DNA of 64,000 bases from Rhodovulum sp. ES.010 (GTDB lineage Bacteria > Pseudomonadota > Alphaproteobacteria > Rhodobacterales > Rhodobacteraceae): contig NZ_FSRS01000001.1 of NCBI RefSeq assembly GCF_900142935.1, positions 258,001-322,000 of the forward strand, written 5' to 3'. The notes under the pieces were generated by a model, which saw nothing but the letters and a program-made list of their open reading frames with translations, was not told the origin of the DNA and made no database searches. Below, piece by piece: positions 18,010-27,886 of the stretch; the first letter of the stretch is position 1; each line of letters begins with the position of its first letter. Position numbers and translations under genes: made by a program.

Positions 18010-19007
18010 TGCGGTTCGGACCGGTCCCGCCCGTCGAGTCCGAGGGCGCCGTTCTGGCGCATTCGCTGCGCCTCGGCGGACGGATGCTGAAGAAGGGGGA
18101 GGTTCTGGGCCGCGACGAGGTCGCGGCGCTCACGGCGGCCGGTGTCACAGAGGTGACCGTCGCGCGAATGGAGCCCGGAGACGTCGCCGAGGATGCCGCC
18201 GCCGCGCGGCTCGCCTCCGCGCTGGTGCCCGATCCGGGCGCGGCGGGGCTGCGGATCGGCAAGGCGGCGCGCGGGCGGGTGAACCTCCATGCGGGCTGTC
18301 CCGGCGTCGTCGGGCTGGACGTTGACGCGATTCACGCGCTGAACCGCGTCGACCCCGGCGTGACGCTTGCCACGCTGGCGCCCTTCACCCGCGTCACGCC
18401 GGGGCTGCTGGTGGGGACCGTCAAGATCATCCCCTACGCGGTGCCGGGCGCGGCGCTCGAAACCGCCTGTGCGCGCGCGCCCGGTGCGGTCCTGGTCCAC
18501 CCGGTGGTGCGGCGCAGGGCCGGCCTGATCCTGTCGGAGGTGCCGGGCCAGAAGCCGGGCCTCACCGACAAGGGCCGTGCCGCCGTCGAGGCGCGACTGA
18601 GGGCGCTGGGCATGACCCTGGACGCGGTCGCGACCGTGCCGCACGCGGTCGCCCCGATGGCCGAGGCGCTGGCGCGCCTTCCGGGCGAGGTTGCGCTGAT
18701 CCTGACCGGCTCGGCCACTTCGGACGTCTACGATACCGGTCCCAAGGCGGTGCGAACCGCCGGCGGCAGCGTCGCGCGCTTCGGCATGCCGGTCGATCCG
18801 GGCAACCTCCTGTTCCTCGGCACGCAGGGCGGGCGGCCCGTGATCGGACTGCCGGGTTGCGCGCGGGCGCCCGCGCTGAACGGCGCGGACTGGGTGCTGG
18901 AACGGGTGGTCTGCGGGCTGCACGTGGGCGCGGACGAGATCGCCGCGATGGGGGTTGGCGGGCTCTTGAAGGAGATTCCGTCGCGGCCCCAGCCGCGCGA
19001 GGGCTGA
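18009..19007 (+). CDS. Molybdopterin-binding (MoeA/MogA-like) protein
   Basis: 332 residues. The N-terminal half resembles the MoeA-type extended domain (EGAVLAHSLRLGGRMLKKGEVL), and the C-terminal part the MoCF-binding fold (LILTGSATSDVYDTGPKAVRTAGG, then GNLLFLG). Proteins of this form accompany xdhC in Mo hydroxylase clusters and are thought to handle or tailor the Mo cofactor. It is translationally coupled to xdhC by a one-base overlap. Some residues of the classical TGDE motif are replaced by TGSA, so it may bind cofactor without MoeA-type metal insertion. A MobA-like nucleotidyltransferase seen in some such clusters is absent. Confidence 0.8.
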
Positions 19008-19060
19008 GCGCCGCGAAGCCGCTCTGCCGGCGGCCCGCGCAGGCCGCGGCAGCCTAGACC

Positions 19061-19107
19061 AAAGCATGTGTAAATCAACGGTTCTCAAAGCCCGGTCCCC
19101 ATGCTTT
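19061..19107. promoter_or_regulatory. Inverted repeat in the coxS promoter region
   Basis: AAAGCATG (19061-19068) and CATGCTTT (19100-19107) form an 8-bp inverted repeat with a 31-base spacer, 30 bases before coxS. The right arm abuts TTTAGTAT, a possible -10. It could be a two-site operator or a leader stem. Confidence 0.35.
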
Positions 19108-19136
19108 AGTATCGTCGAAAACCAGGGAGGAGATTG

Positions 19137-19622
<486 letters not shown>

Positions 19623-19674
19623 GGCGGTTTCGGGCGGGCAGGGAGCGCCCGCCGTATCTCAGGGAGGATCAGAC

Positions 19675-22041
19675 ATGCCGAAAGATCACGGCATCGGCGC
19701 CAGTTCCAAGCGGCGCGAGGACGTGCGGTTCCTGACCGGTCGGGGCCGCTATACCGACGACATCAACCTGCCGGGCCAAGCCTATGCGCATTTCGTGCGC
19801 AGCCAGGTCGCCCATGGCAGGCTGAACGGGGTGGACACCTCGGCCGCCGAGGCGATGCCCGGCGTGATCCGCATCTTCACCGGCGCCGATTTCGAGGGCG
19901 TGGGCGGCTTGCCCTGCGGCTGGCAGGTGACCGACCGGCACGGCAACCCGATGCAGGAACCCGGCCACCCGGTGCTGGCCAGCGGCAAGGTGCGCCATGT
20001 CGGCGACCCGGTCGCGCTGGTCGTCGCCGAGACCGCCGAGCAGGCCCGCGACGCGGCCGAGGCGATCGAGCCCGATATCGAGGAACTGGAGCCGGCGCTG
20101 GACATGAAGGCCGCGCTGGCGGACGGTGCGCCGAAGGTGCATGACGACCTGAGCTCGAACCTCTGCTACGACTGGGGCTTCGTCGAGGAGAACCGCGAGG
20201 CGGTGAACAAGGCCTTCGACGAGGCGCATCACGTCACCACGCTGGAACTGGTCAACCAGCGCCTGATCCCCAACGCGATGGAGCCGCGCGTGGCGATCGG
20301 CGACTACAATTTCGCGACCGACGACTCCACGCTCTACACCACCAGCCAGAACCCCCACGTGATCCGCCTGCTGATGGGGGCCTTCGTCCTCGGCATCCCG
20401 GAACACAAGCTGCGCGTGGTGGCCCCCGACGTGGGCGGCGGCTTCGGGTCCAAGATCTTCCACTATGCCGAAGAGGCCGCCTGCACCTTCGCCGCCAAGC
20501 AGCTTCGGCGCCCGGTGAAATGGACCTGCTCGCGGTCGGAAGCCTTCATCACCGATGCCCAGGGCCGCGACCACGTCACGAAGATCGAGCTCGCGCTGGA
20601 CGCCGAGGGGCATTTCCAGGCGCTGCGCACCGAGACCTACGCCAATATGGGCGCCTATCTCTCGACCTTCGCGCCCTCGGTGCCGACCTGGCTGCACGGC
20701 ACGCTGATGGCCGGCAACTACAAGACGCCGCTCATCTACGTGAACGTGAAGGCGGTGTTCACCAACACCGTGCCGGTCGACGCCTATCGCGGCGCGGGCC
20801 GGCCCGAGGCGACCTATCAACTGGAACGCGTGATCGACAAGGCGGCGCGCGAGATGGGGATCGATCCGGTCGAGATCCGGCGCAAGAACTTCATCACCGA
20901 GTTCCCCTACGCCACGCCCGTCGCGGTGGAATACGACACCGGCGATTACAACGCGACGCTCGACAAGCTGTTGGAGATCATCAACATGAACGGCTTCCAG
21001 CAGCGTCTGGAAGAGTCGAAATCGCGCGGCAAGCTGCGCGGCTGCGGCATCAACTGCTATATCGAGGCCTGCGGGATCGCGCCCTCGCACCTCGTCGGCC
21101 AGCTGGGCGCCCGCGCGGGGCTCTATGAATCCGCCACCGTGCGGGTCAACGCGACCGGCGGTCTTGTGGTGATGACCGGCAGCCACAGCCACGGGCAGGG
21201 GCATGAGACCTCGTTTGCCCAGGTCGTGGCCGACATGATCGGGATCGACGAGAACATGGTCGAGATCGTGCATGGCGACACCGCCAACACGCCGATGGGC
21301 ATGGGCACCTACGGCTCGCGCTCGCTCGCGGTGGGGGGCAGCGCGATGGTCCGCGCGACCGAGAAGATCATCGCCAAGGCCAAGAAGATCGCCGCCCACC
21401 TGATGGAGGCGAGCCCCGAGGACATCGAGCTCACGGACGGCCAGTTCACCGTCGCGGGCACCGACAAGTCGGTCGCCTGGGGGGATGTGACGCTGGCGGC
21501 TTACGTTCCGCACAACTACCCGCTTGAGGAGTTGGAGCCGGGGCTGGAGGAAACCGCCTTTTACGACCCGAACAACTTCACCTATCCCGCAGGGGCCTAT
21601 GCCTGCGAGGTCGAGGTCGATCCCGATACCGGCAAGGTCACGATCGAGCGCTTCGCCGCGTCCGACGATTTCGGCAATGTCGTCAACCCGATGATCGTCG
21701 ACGGGCAGGTCCATGGCGGGCTGGCCCAGGGGATCGGTCAGGCGCTGCTGGAAAGCGCGGCCTATGACGAGTACGGCCAGCTCCTGTCGGGCAGCTACAT
21801 GGATTACGCGATGCCGCGCGCGGCCGACGTACCGTTCTACGCGGTCGACCATTCCTGCCAGACGCCCTGCACGCACAACCCGCTGGGCGTGAAGGGCTGC
21901 GGCGAGGCCGGCGCAATCGGGTCGCCGCCCTCGGTGGTCAATGCCGTGGTGGACGCGCTGCAGCGCGCCGGCCACACCCATGTCACCCATATCGACATGC
22001 CGCTGACGCCGTCCCGCGTCTGGGCCGCCATGCAGGGCTGA
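19675..22041 (+). CDS. coxL: Form II CO-dehydrogenase-like molybdenum hydroxylase large subunit
   Basis: 788 residues, full length. The active-site loop reads AYRGAGR at residues 370-376, the form II signature, not the AYxCSFR of proven form I CO dehydrogenases, so the copper-binding Cys is missing. The cofactor segments GGGFGSK and [11 protein letters not shown] are present, as is [13 protein letters not shown] with the catalytic Glu at 744. Form II enzymes are aerobic, probably oxidise CO poorly or another small substrate, and use the same fold. It is co-transcribed with coxS and coxM; GGGAGGAT is the ribosome site. Confidence 0.93.
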   Translation: MPKDHGIGASSKRREDVRFLTGRGRYTDDINLPGQAYAHFVRSQVAHGRLNGVDTSAAEAMPGVIRIFTGADFEGVGGLPCGWQVTDRHGNPMQEPGHPVLASGKVRHVGDPVALVVAETAEQARDAAEAIEPDIEELEPALDMKAALADGAPKVHDDLSSNLCYDWGFVEENREAVNKAFDEAHHVTTLELVNQRLIPNAMEPRVAIGDYNFATDDSTLYTTSQNPHVIRLLMGAFVLGIPEHKLRVVAPDVGGGFGSKIFHYAEEAACTFAAKQLRRPVKWTCSRSEAFITDAQGRDHVTKIELALDAEGHFQALRTETYANMGAYLSTFAPSVPTWLHGTLMAGNYKTPLIYVNVKAVFTNTVPVDAYRGAGRPEATYQLERVIDKAAREMGIDPVEIRRKNFITEFPYATPVAVEYDTGDYNATLDKLLEIINMNGFQQRLEESKSRGKLRGCGINCYIEACGIAPSHLVGQLGARAGLYESATVRVNATGGLVVMTGSHSHGQGHETSFAQVVADMIGIDENMVEIVHGDTANTPMGMGTYGSRSLAVGGSAMVRATEKIIAKAKKIAAHLMEASPEDIELTDGQFTVAGTDKSVAWGDVTLAAYVPHNYPLEELEPGLEETAFYDPNNFTYPAGAYACEVEVDPDTGKVTIERFAASDDFGNVVNPMIVDGQVHGGLAQGIGQALLESAAYDEYGQLLSGSYMDYAMPRAADVPFYAVDHSCQTPCTHNPLGVKGCGEAGAIGSPPSVVNAVVDALQRAGHTHVTHIDMPLTPSRVWAAMQG

Positions 22042-22053
22042 GGAGGACAACAG

Positions 22054-22845
22054 ATGTACGCATTCGATTTCGAACGGCCCAAGACGCTCGACGAGGCGGT
22101 GGCCGCCCTGGCGGCGGAAGAGGCGCAGGCGCTGGGTGGCGGGCAGACGCTGATCCCGACCCTGAAGCAGCGGCTGGCCGCGCCGTCGAAGCTGGTCAGC
22201 CTGACCGCGATCCCCGAGCTTAAGGGGGTCTGCGTGGCCGATGACGGCGCGGTGTGCATCGGGGGGGCGACGCCGCACAGGGTGGTGGCCGAAGAGGCGG
22301 CCGCGCCTTACCCCACGCTGGCCGCGATGGCGTCGAATATCGGCGACCCGGCGGTGAACAATCGCGGCACGATCGGCGGCTCGCTGGCCAACAACGACCC
22401 CTCGGCCTGCTACCCCTCCGCCGCATTGGCGTCCGGCGCTACGATCCGCACCAACATGCGCGACATCGCGGCCGACGACTATTTCCAGGGCATGTTCGCG
22501 ACCGCGCTGGAGGAGGGCGAGATCATCACCGAGCTGCGCTTCCCGGTGCCCGAGAAGGCCGCCTACATGAAGTTCGAGCAGCCGGCGTCGCATTTCGCCC
22601 TGGTCGGGGTGTTCGTCGCGAAGTCCGCCGACGGCGTGCGGGTGGCGGTGACGGGCGCCTCGGAGGAGGGCGTGTTCCGCTGGGCCGAGGCCGAGGCCGC
22701 GCTCTCCTCGGATTTCAGCGCCGACGCGGTGTCGGGTCTGTCCGTCGATCCCGAACCGATGATCGATGACCTGCACGGCACGCCCGACTACCGGGCGCAC
22801 CTGGTCAGGGTGCTGACCGCGCGCGCCGTGACCGCCGCCGGCTGA
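22054..22845 (+). CDS. coxM: CO-dehydrogenase-type medium subunit, FAD-binding
   Basis: 263 residues. The FAD pyrophosphate motifs are LGGGQTLIPTLKQR (about residues 28-41) and NRGTIGGSLANNDPSACYP (about 105-123). It receives electrons from the Fe-S subunit and passes them to the respiratory chain. It begins 12 bases after coxL, with GAGGAGGA as ribosome site, and ends the cox operon at a GC-rich terminator. Confidence 0.94.
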   Translation: MYAFDFERPKTLDEAVAALAAEEAQALGGGQTLIPTLKQRLAAPSKLVSLTAIPELKGVCVADDGAVCIGGATPHRVVAEEAAAPYPTLAAMASNIGDPAVNNRGTIGGSLANNDPSACYPSAALASGATIRTNMRDIAADDYFQGMFATALEEGEIITELRFPVPEKAAYMKFEQPASHFALVGVFVAKSADGVRVAVTGASEEGVFRWAEAEAALSSDFSADAVSGLSVDPEPMIDDLHGTPDYRAHLVRVLTARAVTAAG

Positions 22846-22867
22846 CCCCGGCGATCACCGAAATGCA

Positions 22868-22900
22868 GCCCCCGCCGACCGTCCGGCGGGGGCATCGTTT
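22868..22900 (+). terminator. Intrinsic terminator of the coxSLM operon
   Basis: GCCCCCGCCG (22868-22877) pairs with CGGCGGGGGC (22884-22893), followed by ATCGTTT. Confidence 0.7.
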
Positions 22901-23047
22901 GTCGCGGTTTTTCGCGCGGGCGAAGGGGCTGGCCCCATCGGGCAGCGAGCGACAGGAAATCCCGGCCTGACAGTCGCGCCCTGTCCGACGGCCCGGCCGA
23001 CCCGCGGAGGTTGTGACCGGTCAAGGCCGGCGCGTCACACCCTTGTG

Positions 23048-23083
23048 CCCTCCCCGGCGGAGGTGCGCCTCTGCCGGGGAGGG
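23048..23083 (-). terminator. Long hairpin after infC
   Basis: CCCTCCCCGGC (23048-23058) pairs with GCCGGGGAGGG (23073-23083), and an inner GAGG/CCTC extends the stem. It lies 24 bases past the infC stop. No T-run follows on the minus strand. Confidence 0.5.
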
Positions 23084-23106
23084 CGGGTCCGTTCGGTTGG
23101 AAAAAG

Positions 23107-23652
23107 CTACTTGGTCAGCGGCCCGATCATCATGATCATCTGGCGGCCTTCCATTTTCGGCATGTTCTCGACCTTGCCGATCTCCTTGACGTCCTCGGCC
23201 ACCCGTTCGAGCAGCTCGCGCCCGAGGTTCTGGTGCGCCATCTCGCGGCCGCGGAAACGCAGCGTCACCTTCACCTTGTCGCCCTTCTCGAGGAACTTGA
23301 CGACATTGCGCATCTTGACGTCGTAGTCGTGGTTGTCGGTGTTCGGGCGGAATTTCACTTCCTTGACCTCGATCACCTTCTGTTTCTTGCGGGCCTCGGA
23401 TTCGCGTTTCTGCTGTTCATACTTGAACTTGCCGAAATCCATGATCTTGCAGACCGGCGGCGTTGCGTTGGGCGAGATCTCGACCAGATCGAGCCCCGCT
23501 TGCGCGGCCAGTTCGAGGCCCCGAGAGGGCGGAACCACCCCGACATTCTCGCCATCGGCCCCGATCAGGCGGATCTCGGGGACACGGATGCGGTCGTTGA
23601 CGCGGGGGCCGGTGTCGCGCGTGGGAGGCGCGTTGTGAGGTCTGCGGGCTAT
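23107..23652 (-). CDS. infC: Translation initiation factor IF-3, AUA start
   Basis: 181 residues when begun at ATA (23652-23650), giving an [21 protein letters not shown]-terminus as in other Rhodobacteraceae IF-3 proteins. The N domain (about 20-85) has [12 protein letters not shown] and [20 protein letters not shown]; the C domain has [13 protein letters not shown] and [21 protein letters not shown] lies eight bases before the ATA, correct spacing, whereas the ATC two codons earlier would be too close. A rare start codon is the known basis of IF-3 autoregulation. A later GTG (23538) would delete the family N-terminus. Confidence 0.93.
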   Translation of the reverse strand: MARRPHNAPPTRDTGPRVNDRIRVPEIRLIGADGENVGVVPPSRGLELAAQAGLDLVEISPNATPPVCKIMDFGKFKYEQQKRESEARKKQKVIEVKEVKFRPNTDNHDYDVKMRNVVKFLEKGDKVKVTLRFRGREMAHQNLGRELLERVAEDVKEIGKVENMPKMEGRQMIMMIGPLTK

Positions 23653-23690
23653 GGTGATGTTCCTTTTTCTGCTGCGTTCAAACGTCCTTC

Positions 23691-23719
23691 AAACTACTCT
23701 TGCGGACGGCTCGCATCAA
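23691..23719 (-). promoter_or_regulatory. Candidate infC promoter
   Basis: On the minus strand TTGATG (23719-23714) and TAGTTT (23696-23691) are separated by 17 bases, giving a leader of about 30 bases to the AUA start. Confidence 0.4.
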
Positions 23720-23845
23720 GGCGGTTCTCCGGACGTTTAGGCAGAGAGGTGCCGCTGCGGCGACGGGGCGGTTTCCCTCTGCCGCCGATCATGCCAAAAG
23801 CGGGCAGGGACGGTGCGCGCGATCCCGGGAATAAAGGACATTGCG

Positions 23846-24601
23846 ATGCAGAAAGCGCTGATCACGATCATCATTCTCGCCGCCATTGGGGTGGGCGGAT
23901 ATGTCTGGTATCTCGGCAACATGGCCGGAGACGAGGCGGCGCCCGAAGCGGTCGCCGAGCCGGCCGAGGAAGCCGTCGAAGAGACCGTTGACGCTGCGGA
24001 TGCAGCCGCCGAAGCCACCGAGGAAGCGGTCGAGGAAGTCGTCGAAGAGACACCGGCCGCGGCTGAGGACGCGACCGATGAGGCGGCCGAGGCCGCGGAG
24101 GCGACGGAAGAGACCGCCGAGGACGCCGCCGAGGCCACCGAGGAGGCTGCGGAAGACGCCGCGGCGACCACCGAGGAGGCGGCCGAGGAAACCGCCGAGA
24201 CCACGGAAGAGATGGCTGAGGACGCGGTCGAGGCCACGGACGAGGCGGCGGAAGAGGCCGCGGCGGCCACCGAAGAAGCGGTCGAGGAAACCGTCGAAGC
24301 GACCCAAGAGGCCACCGAAGAGGTCGTCGACACCACCGAGGAGGTGACGGAAGAGGCCGCAGAGGCGACCGAGGCAGCGGCCGAGGAAACCGGAGAGGCC
24401 ATGGAGCGGGCCGGGGATGCGGTCGCCGACGCGCTGACCGTTGAGGGCTTCGATGCCGATTCCGTGATTCAGATGATCGAGGACTCCGCCCTCGGTGACG
24501 GCCAGAAGGAGGCGCTGAAATCGGTGGTGGAGACCGCGCGCAACAGCCCCGAGATCTTGGAAGAGGCGCTGGACCAGGTGCGCTCGGCTCTCGACATGTG
24601 A
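23846..24601 (+). CDS. Membrane-anchored Ala/Glu/Thr-rich low-complexity protein
   Basis: 251 residues. A single hydrophobic helix near the N-terminus (about residues 4-24) is followed by about 170 residues built from degenerate Ala/Glu/Thr units such as ATEEAAE and EEAVEET. A short folded-looking tail follows (about residues 197-251: GFDADSVIQMIEDSALGDGQ...). The repeats are strongly acidic and predicted helical or coiled; a cell-envelope spacer is plausible but unproven. The ATG at 23846 is chosen because it puts the anchor at the N-terminus. A terminator follows. Function unknown. Confidence 0.72.
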   Translation: MQKALITIIILAAIGVGGYVWYLGNMAGDEAAPEAVAEPAEEAVEETVDAADAAAEATEEAVEEVVEETPAAAEDATDEAAEAAEATEETAEDAAEATEEAAEDAAATTEEAAEETAETTEEMAEDAVEATDEAAEEAAAATEEAVEETVEATQEATEEVVDTTEEVTEEAAEATEAAAEETGEAMERAGDAVADALTVEGFDADSVIQMIEDSALGDGQKEALKSVVETARNSPEILEEALDQVRSALDM

Positions 24602-24653
24602 TGACCCGCGCCCCGGGCGCTCGCGCCCGTTGCGCCCAGGGTCTGGAACGAAG

Positions 24654-24690
24654 AACGCCCCGCAAGCTATTGGCCTGCGGGGCGTTTCGC
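24654..24690. terminator. Bidirectional terminator between the Ala/Glu-rich gene and fpr
   Basis: AACGCCCCGCA (24654-24664) pairs with TGCGGGGCGTT (24676-24686). TTTCGCATTT-like sequence follows on the plus strand and TTCTTCGTT on the minus strand, so it can serve both converging genes. Confidence 0.75.
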
Positions 24691-24707
24691 ATTTCGGCGG
24701 GAGGAGT

Positions 24708-25532
24708 TTACCCGACGAAGGCCTTTTCCACGACGTATTCGGCCGGTTCGGAATTGGCGCCCTCGCGCAGGCCCCAGCCCTCGAGGATCGCCATCACGTC
24801 CTTGTTGAAATCGAGCGATCCGCAGACCATCGCGCGGTCGGTCGCCGGGTCCATGCGGTCCACGCCCAGGCCCAGGTCGGCGAACACCTTGCCCGAGGCG
24901 AGGTTGTCGGTCACCCGGCCCATCGTCTTGAACTCTTCGCGGGTGGTCGCCGGGTAGTATTTCAGCTTGTCGCCGACGAATTCGCCGATCAGCGGGTCCT
25001 CTGGCAGGCTTTCGATCAGTTGCCGGCCGAATTCCAGTTCCGCCACCTCGCGGCAGGTATGCATCATGATGACCTCGTCATACTGCTCGTATGTCTCGGG
25101 GTCGCGCATCAGGCTGGCGAAGGGGGCGATGCCCGTGCCCGTCGCAAGGAACCACAGCCGCTTGCCGGGCAGGAGCGCGTCGAGCACCAGCGTGCCCACG
25201 GGCTTCGGCCGCAGGATGATCTCGTCGCCGGGCTGGATGTGCTGCAGCCGCGAGGTCAGCGGGCCGTCCTGCACCTTGATCGAGTAGAAATCGAGCCCGT
25301 CGTCCCAGGACGGAGAGGCGATGGAATAGGCGCGCATGATCGGCTTGCCGTCGTCGCCCGGCAGCCCGATCATCACGAATTCGCCCGAGCGGAAGCGCAA
25401 GCTTTGCGGCCGTTCGGTGCGGAAGTAGAACAGCCGGTCGGTGTAGTGGCGCACCTCGGTCACGGTCTGCGCGTCGGGCAGAGTCTTCTTGGCGGCGGCG
25501 GCGGTTTCGGTCACGGCAGTCTGCTGATTCAT
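24708..25532 (-). CDS. fpr: Ferredoxin-NADP(+) reductase
   Basis: 274 residues. The FAD-binding motif is RAYSIASP, the NADPH-binding glycine loop is ATGTGIAPF, the following CGSLDFNKDVMAIL is typical, and the chain ends VVEKAFVG as in bacterial subclass Fpr enzymes. It exchanges electrons between NADPH and ferredoxin/flavodoxin and matters in oxidative stress and biosynthesis. The start is taken at MNQQTAV (25532) because the upstream in-frame peptide is Arg/Pro-rich and not family-like; no clear ribosome site precedes it. Confidence 0.92.
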   Translation of the reverse strand: MNQQTAVTETAAAAKKTLPDAQTVTEVRHYTDRLFYFRTERPQSLRFRSGEFVMIGLPGDDGKPIMRAYSIASPSWDDGLDFYSIKVQDGPLTSRLQHIQPGDEIILRPKPVGTLVLDALLPGKRLWFLATGTGIAPFASLMRDPETYEQYDEVIMMHTCREVAELEFGRQLIESLPEDPLIGEFVGDKLKYYPATTREEFKTMGRVTDNLASGKVFADLGLGVDRMDPATDRAMVCGSLDFNKDVMAILEGWGLREGANSEPAEYVVEKAFVG

Positions 25533-25911
25533 GTCTGTGGCATCGCCGGGGCGGCGTGCGCCCCGCTCCTTTCCTTCTAGGTGTCCTCGTCCCGCGGGGA
25601 AACCCCCCTTGGGCCATGCGGGGCCGGTCTTGGTCGGGCATGACCCGTCCCGCCGGGTATTCCCGAGCCGGGCCGGCGCGACCATGACTCAGATCAAGAT
25701 CGCATGCCGCACCCGCCGCGCTGCGCCAAGCCCCTTCCGCGGGATTTCCGCCGCCCGTTTGCAAGCTTTACGGGGCACGAATGTGCCGATGGCACGCAAC
25801 CTGTAGCCGGCTTGCAACAGCGCGTTGCGAAACGGAAAATGGCCTGTGTTTCCCCACCACATTGTGACCGAAAGGGCAGTTTCCTTATCGCTGGCTGTAT
25901 ATGCAACTTGA
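25533..25911. other. 379-base divergent control region between fpr and a Crp/Fnr-type gene
   Basis: No convincing gene. On the plus strand TTGTGA (25862-25867) and TTATCG (25885-25890), with 17 bases between, may form the promoter of the Crp/Fnr-type gene. A 5-bp inverted repeat GCAAC-N5-GTTGC lies at 25814-25828. No exact FNR box is present. A CACCTAGAAGGAAAGGAG stretch precedes fpr on the minus strand but lies about 45 bases from its ATG. Confidence 0.4.
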
Positions 25912-26634
25912 ATGAATTTAGATTCGGCAAAGCGTGTTTTATCGGTCCGGGGCTGGCTGCGCCGTTTGCCCGACGGGTTTCGGCAAGAGTTCCTGCAGGG
26001 CGCGCGGCTGCGGCGTTTCCAATCGGGCGAGATCGTGTTTCACGTCGCCGACCCCGCAACCGAGTTCGTCGGCCTCGCCGACGGCCTGCTCGAGGACCAT
26101 ATCGACCCGGGCACGGGGACGCCGAGGCTGTCGTTCATCGGGCATCCGGGCTGGTGGATTGGCGGCGTCGGCCTTGCAGATGGATCGTGGCGGCGCGCCA
26201 CGGTCGTGGCGCGAACGCCAGCGGTGGTGCTCGGCGTGCCGCGCGGGCATGTCGAGGCGATGGCGCGCGCGGACGGCTCCGTCTGGAAGCATCTCGCGGG
26301 CAATATCTCGGCGCATTACGACCGCCTGTCGATGCTGCTGCTGGCCAGCACCCATCCCGATCCGGTAATGCGGATTCTGCTGACGCTGAGCCGCCTTCAC
26401 CGTTTCAACGACGGCGCCGTGCACTTCCCGGTGACGCAGTCGGAACTGGCCGAGATGGCCAGCCTGTCGCGCAACACCGCGAACCGCGCGCTGCGCCGGC
26501 TCGTCTCCGGCGGGGTCGTCGAGGCCGGCTATGGCTGGCTCAGGATCGCCGATCCCGGCGCGCTCGATCACGCGTTGGCGGGGATCAGTGGGCCGCATGC
26601 CCAGACGGTGCGGCGCGCGGTCGAGGTCGGCTAA
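25912..26634 (+). CDS. Crp/Fnr family transcriptional regulator lacking Fe-S cysteines
   Basis: 240 residues. The N-terminal cyclic-nucleotide-binding-like domain (about 20-145) contains FQSGEIVFHVADPATEFVGLADG; a C-terminal helix-turn-helix follows (about 185-225: TQSELAEMASLSRNTANRALRRL). The protein contains no cysteine at all, so it cannot be an oxygen-sensing Fe-S FNR, and the exact cNMP-binding Arg motif is not visible. It therefore senses something else or none. It precedes a dicarboxylate TRAP operon by 166 bases, which it may control. The start ATG has no clear ribosome site and only a short inferred leader. Confidence 0.85.
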   Translation: MNLDSAKRVLSVRGWLRRLPDGFRQEFLQGARLRRFQSGEIVFHVADPATEFVGLADGLLEDHIDPGTGTPRLSFIGHPGWWIGGVGLADGSWRRATVVARTPAVVLGVPRGHVEAMARADGSVWKHLAGNISAHYDRLSMLLLASTHPDPVMRILLTLSRLHRFNDGAVHFPVTQSELAEMASLSRNTANRALRRLVSGGVVEAGYGWLRIADPGALDHALAGISGPHAQTVRRAVEVG

Positions 26635-26800
26635 CCCGACAGGCCGCGCTCAATGCGCTGCCCGCGGCGGATCGGCGCGGGGGCGGCGGGGCCTTGCAGG
26701 GTTTTGCTTGAGACCGGCGCCGTCATCGGAGATAGTCGGGCGCCGCATCCCTGTGCGATGCGGCCTGAAGAACTCCAACGGACGATCTGGGAGGATACCG

Positions 26801-27802
26801 ATGAGATTCCTGACTGCCGCCGCCGCGGCCGCGGCGCTGTCGCTGACCGCCGGCGCCGCGAGCGCCGCCTGCGACGATGGCGAGACCGTCATCAAGTTCA
26901 GCCACGTCACCAACACCGACAAGCACCCCAAGGGCATCGCCGCCTCGCTGTTGATGGAGCGGGTGAACGAGGAGATGGACGGCAAGGCCTGCATGGAGGT
27001 CTACCCCAACTCCACGCTCTATAACGACGACCAGGTGCTCGAGGCGATGCTGAACGGCGACGTTCATCTCGCCGCGCCGTCGCTGTCGAAATTCGAGAAA
27101 TACACCAAGGTCTTCCGCATCTTCGACCTGCCGTTCATGTTCAAGAACATCGAGGCGGTCGATGCGTTCCAGGCCTCGGAAATCGGCCAGTCGATGAAGG
27201 AATCGATGATGCGCCGCGGCCTTCTGGGCCTGCAGTTCTGGCATAACGGGATGAAGCAGTTCTCGGCCAACAGGCCGCTGCTGGACCCCTCGGATGCCGA
27301 GGGGCTGAAGTTCCGCGTCCAGACCTCAGACGTGCTGGTCGCGCAGATGGAGGCACTGGGCGCCAGCCCGCAGCCGATGGCCTTCTCCGAGGTCTACGGC
27401 GCGCTGCAGACCGGCGTCGTCGACGGGCAGGAGAACACCTGGTCGAACATCTACGGCCAGAAGTTCTTCGAGGTGCAGGACGGCATCACCGAAACCAACC
27501 ACGGCATCATCGACTACCTCGTGGTGACGTCCGTGGAATGGTGGGACGGGCTTGACGCCGAGGTGCGCGACCAGCTCGCCACGATCCTGCAGGAAGTGAC
27601 CGAGACCCGGAACGCCGAATCCTACAACGTCAACCAGCAGGCCAAGCAGGCGATCATCGACGCGGGGTCGGAAGTGCGCCAGCTCAATCCCGAACAGCGC
27701 CAGGCCTGGGTCGACACCATGAAGCCGGTCTGGGAGCAGTTCGAGGGCGATGTGGGCGCCGAGAATATCGAGGCCGCGCAAGCGATCAACGCCGGGCTCT
27801 GA
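26801..27802 (+). CDS. dctP: TRAP transporter periplasmic solute-binding protein, DctP type
   Basis: 333 residues, the same length as Rhodobacter capsulatus DctP. The signal peptide is residues 1-22 (AAAAALSLTAGAASAA). The body has FSHVTNTDKHPKG, the substrate-anchoring Arg region LKFRVQTSDV, and VVDGQENTWSNIYGQKF. It probably binds C4-dicarboxylates for the DctQM membrane unit encoded next. GGGAGGATACCG precedes the ATG. Confidence 0.92.
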   Translation: MRFLTAAAAAAALSLTAGAASAACDDGETVIKFSHVTNTDKHPKGIAASLLMERVNEEMDGKACMEVYPNSTLYNDDQVLEAMLNGDVHLAAPSLSKFEKYTKVFRIFDLPFMFKNIEAVDAFQASEIGQSMKESMMRRGLLGLQFWHNGMKQFSANRPLLDPSDAEGLKFRVQTSDVLVAQMEALGASPQPMAFSEVYGALQTGVVDGQENTWSNIYGQKFFEVQDGITETNHGIIDYLVVTSVEWWDGLDAEVRDQLATILQEVTETRNAESYNVNQQAKQAIIDAGSEVRQLNPEQRQAWVDTMKPVWEQFEGDVGAENIEAAQAINAGL

Positions 27803-27886
27803 GCCCAGGTGGACCGACTGTGGGCGGCGGCCGGGCGCCGCCGTCCGCGCAGGGGGAACATCCGACAGATCGGGAGGCCAGCGGGG

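Noticed and set aside
19669..22800. 1043-codon open frame on the minus strand across coxL/coxM
   Set aside because: It mirrors the codon periodicity of coxL and coxM, is rich in Arg, His, Gly and Asp, and matches no family. High-GC antisense artefact.
23900..24400. Repeated GAGGC/GAAGA-type DNA as a possible tandem-repeat or CRISPR array
   Set aside because: The repeats are codon-based within one long reading frame, without unique spacers of constant length.
25814..25828. GCAAC-N5-GTTGC as a Crp/Fnr operator
   Set aside because: Only five matching bases per arm and a wrong spacing for TTG-N8-CAA sites; too weak to list separately.
25694..26059. 121-codon minus-strand frame in the fpr/Crp control region
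   Set aside because: Overlaps the regulator start, has Arg-rich composition and no ribosome site or family.
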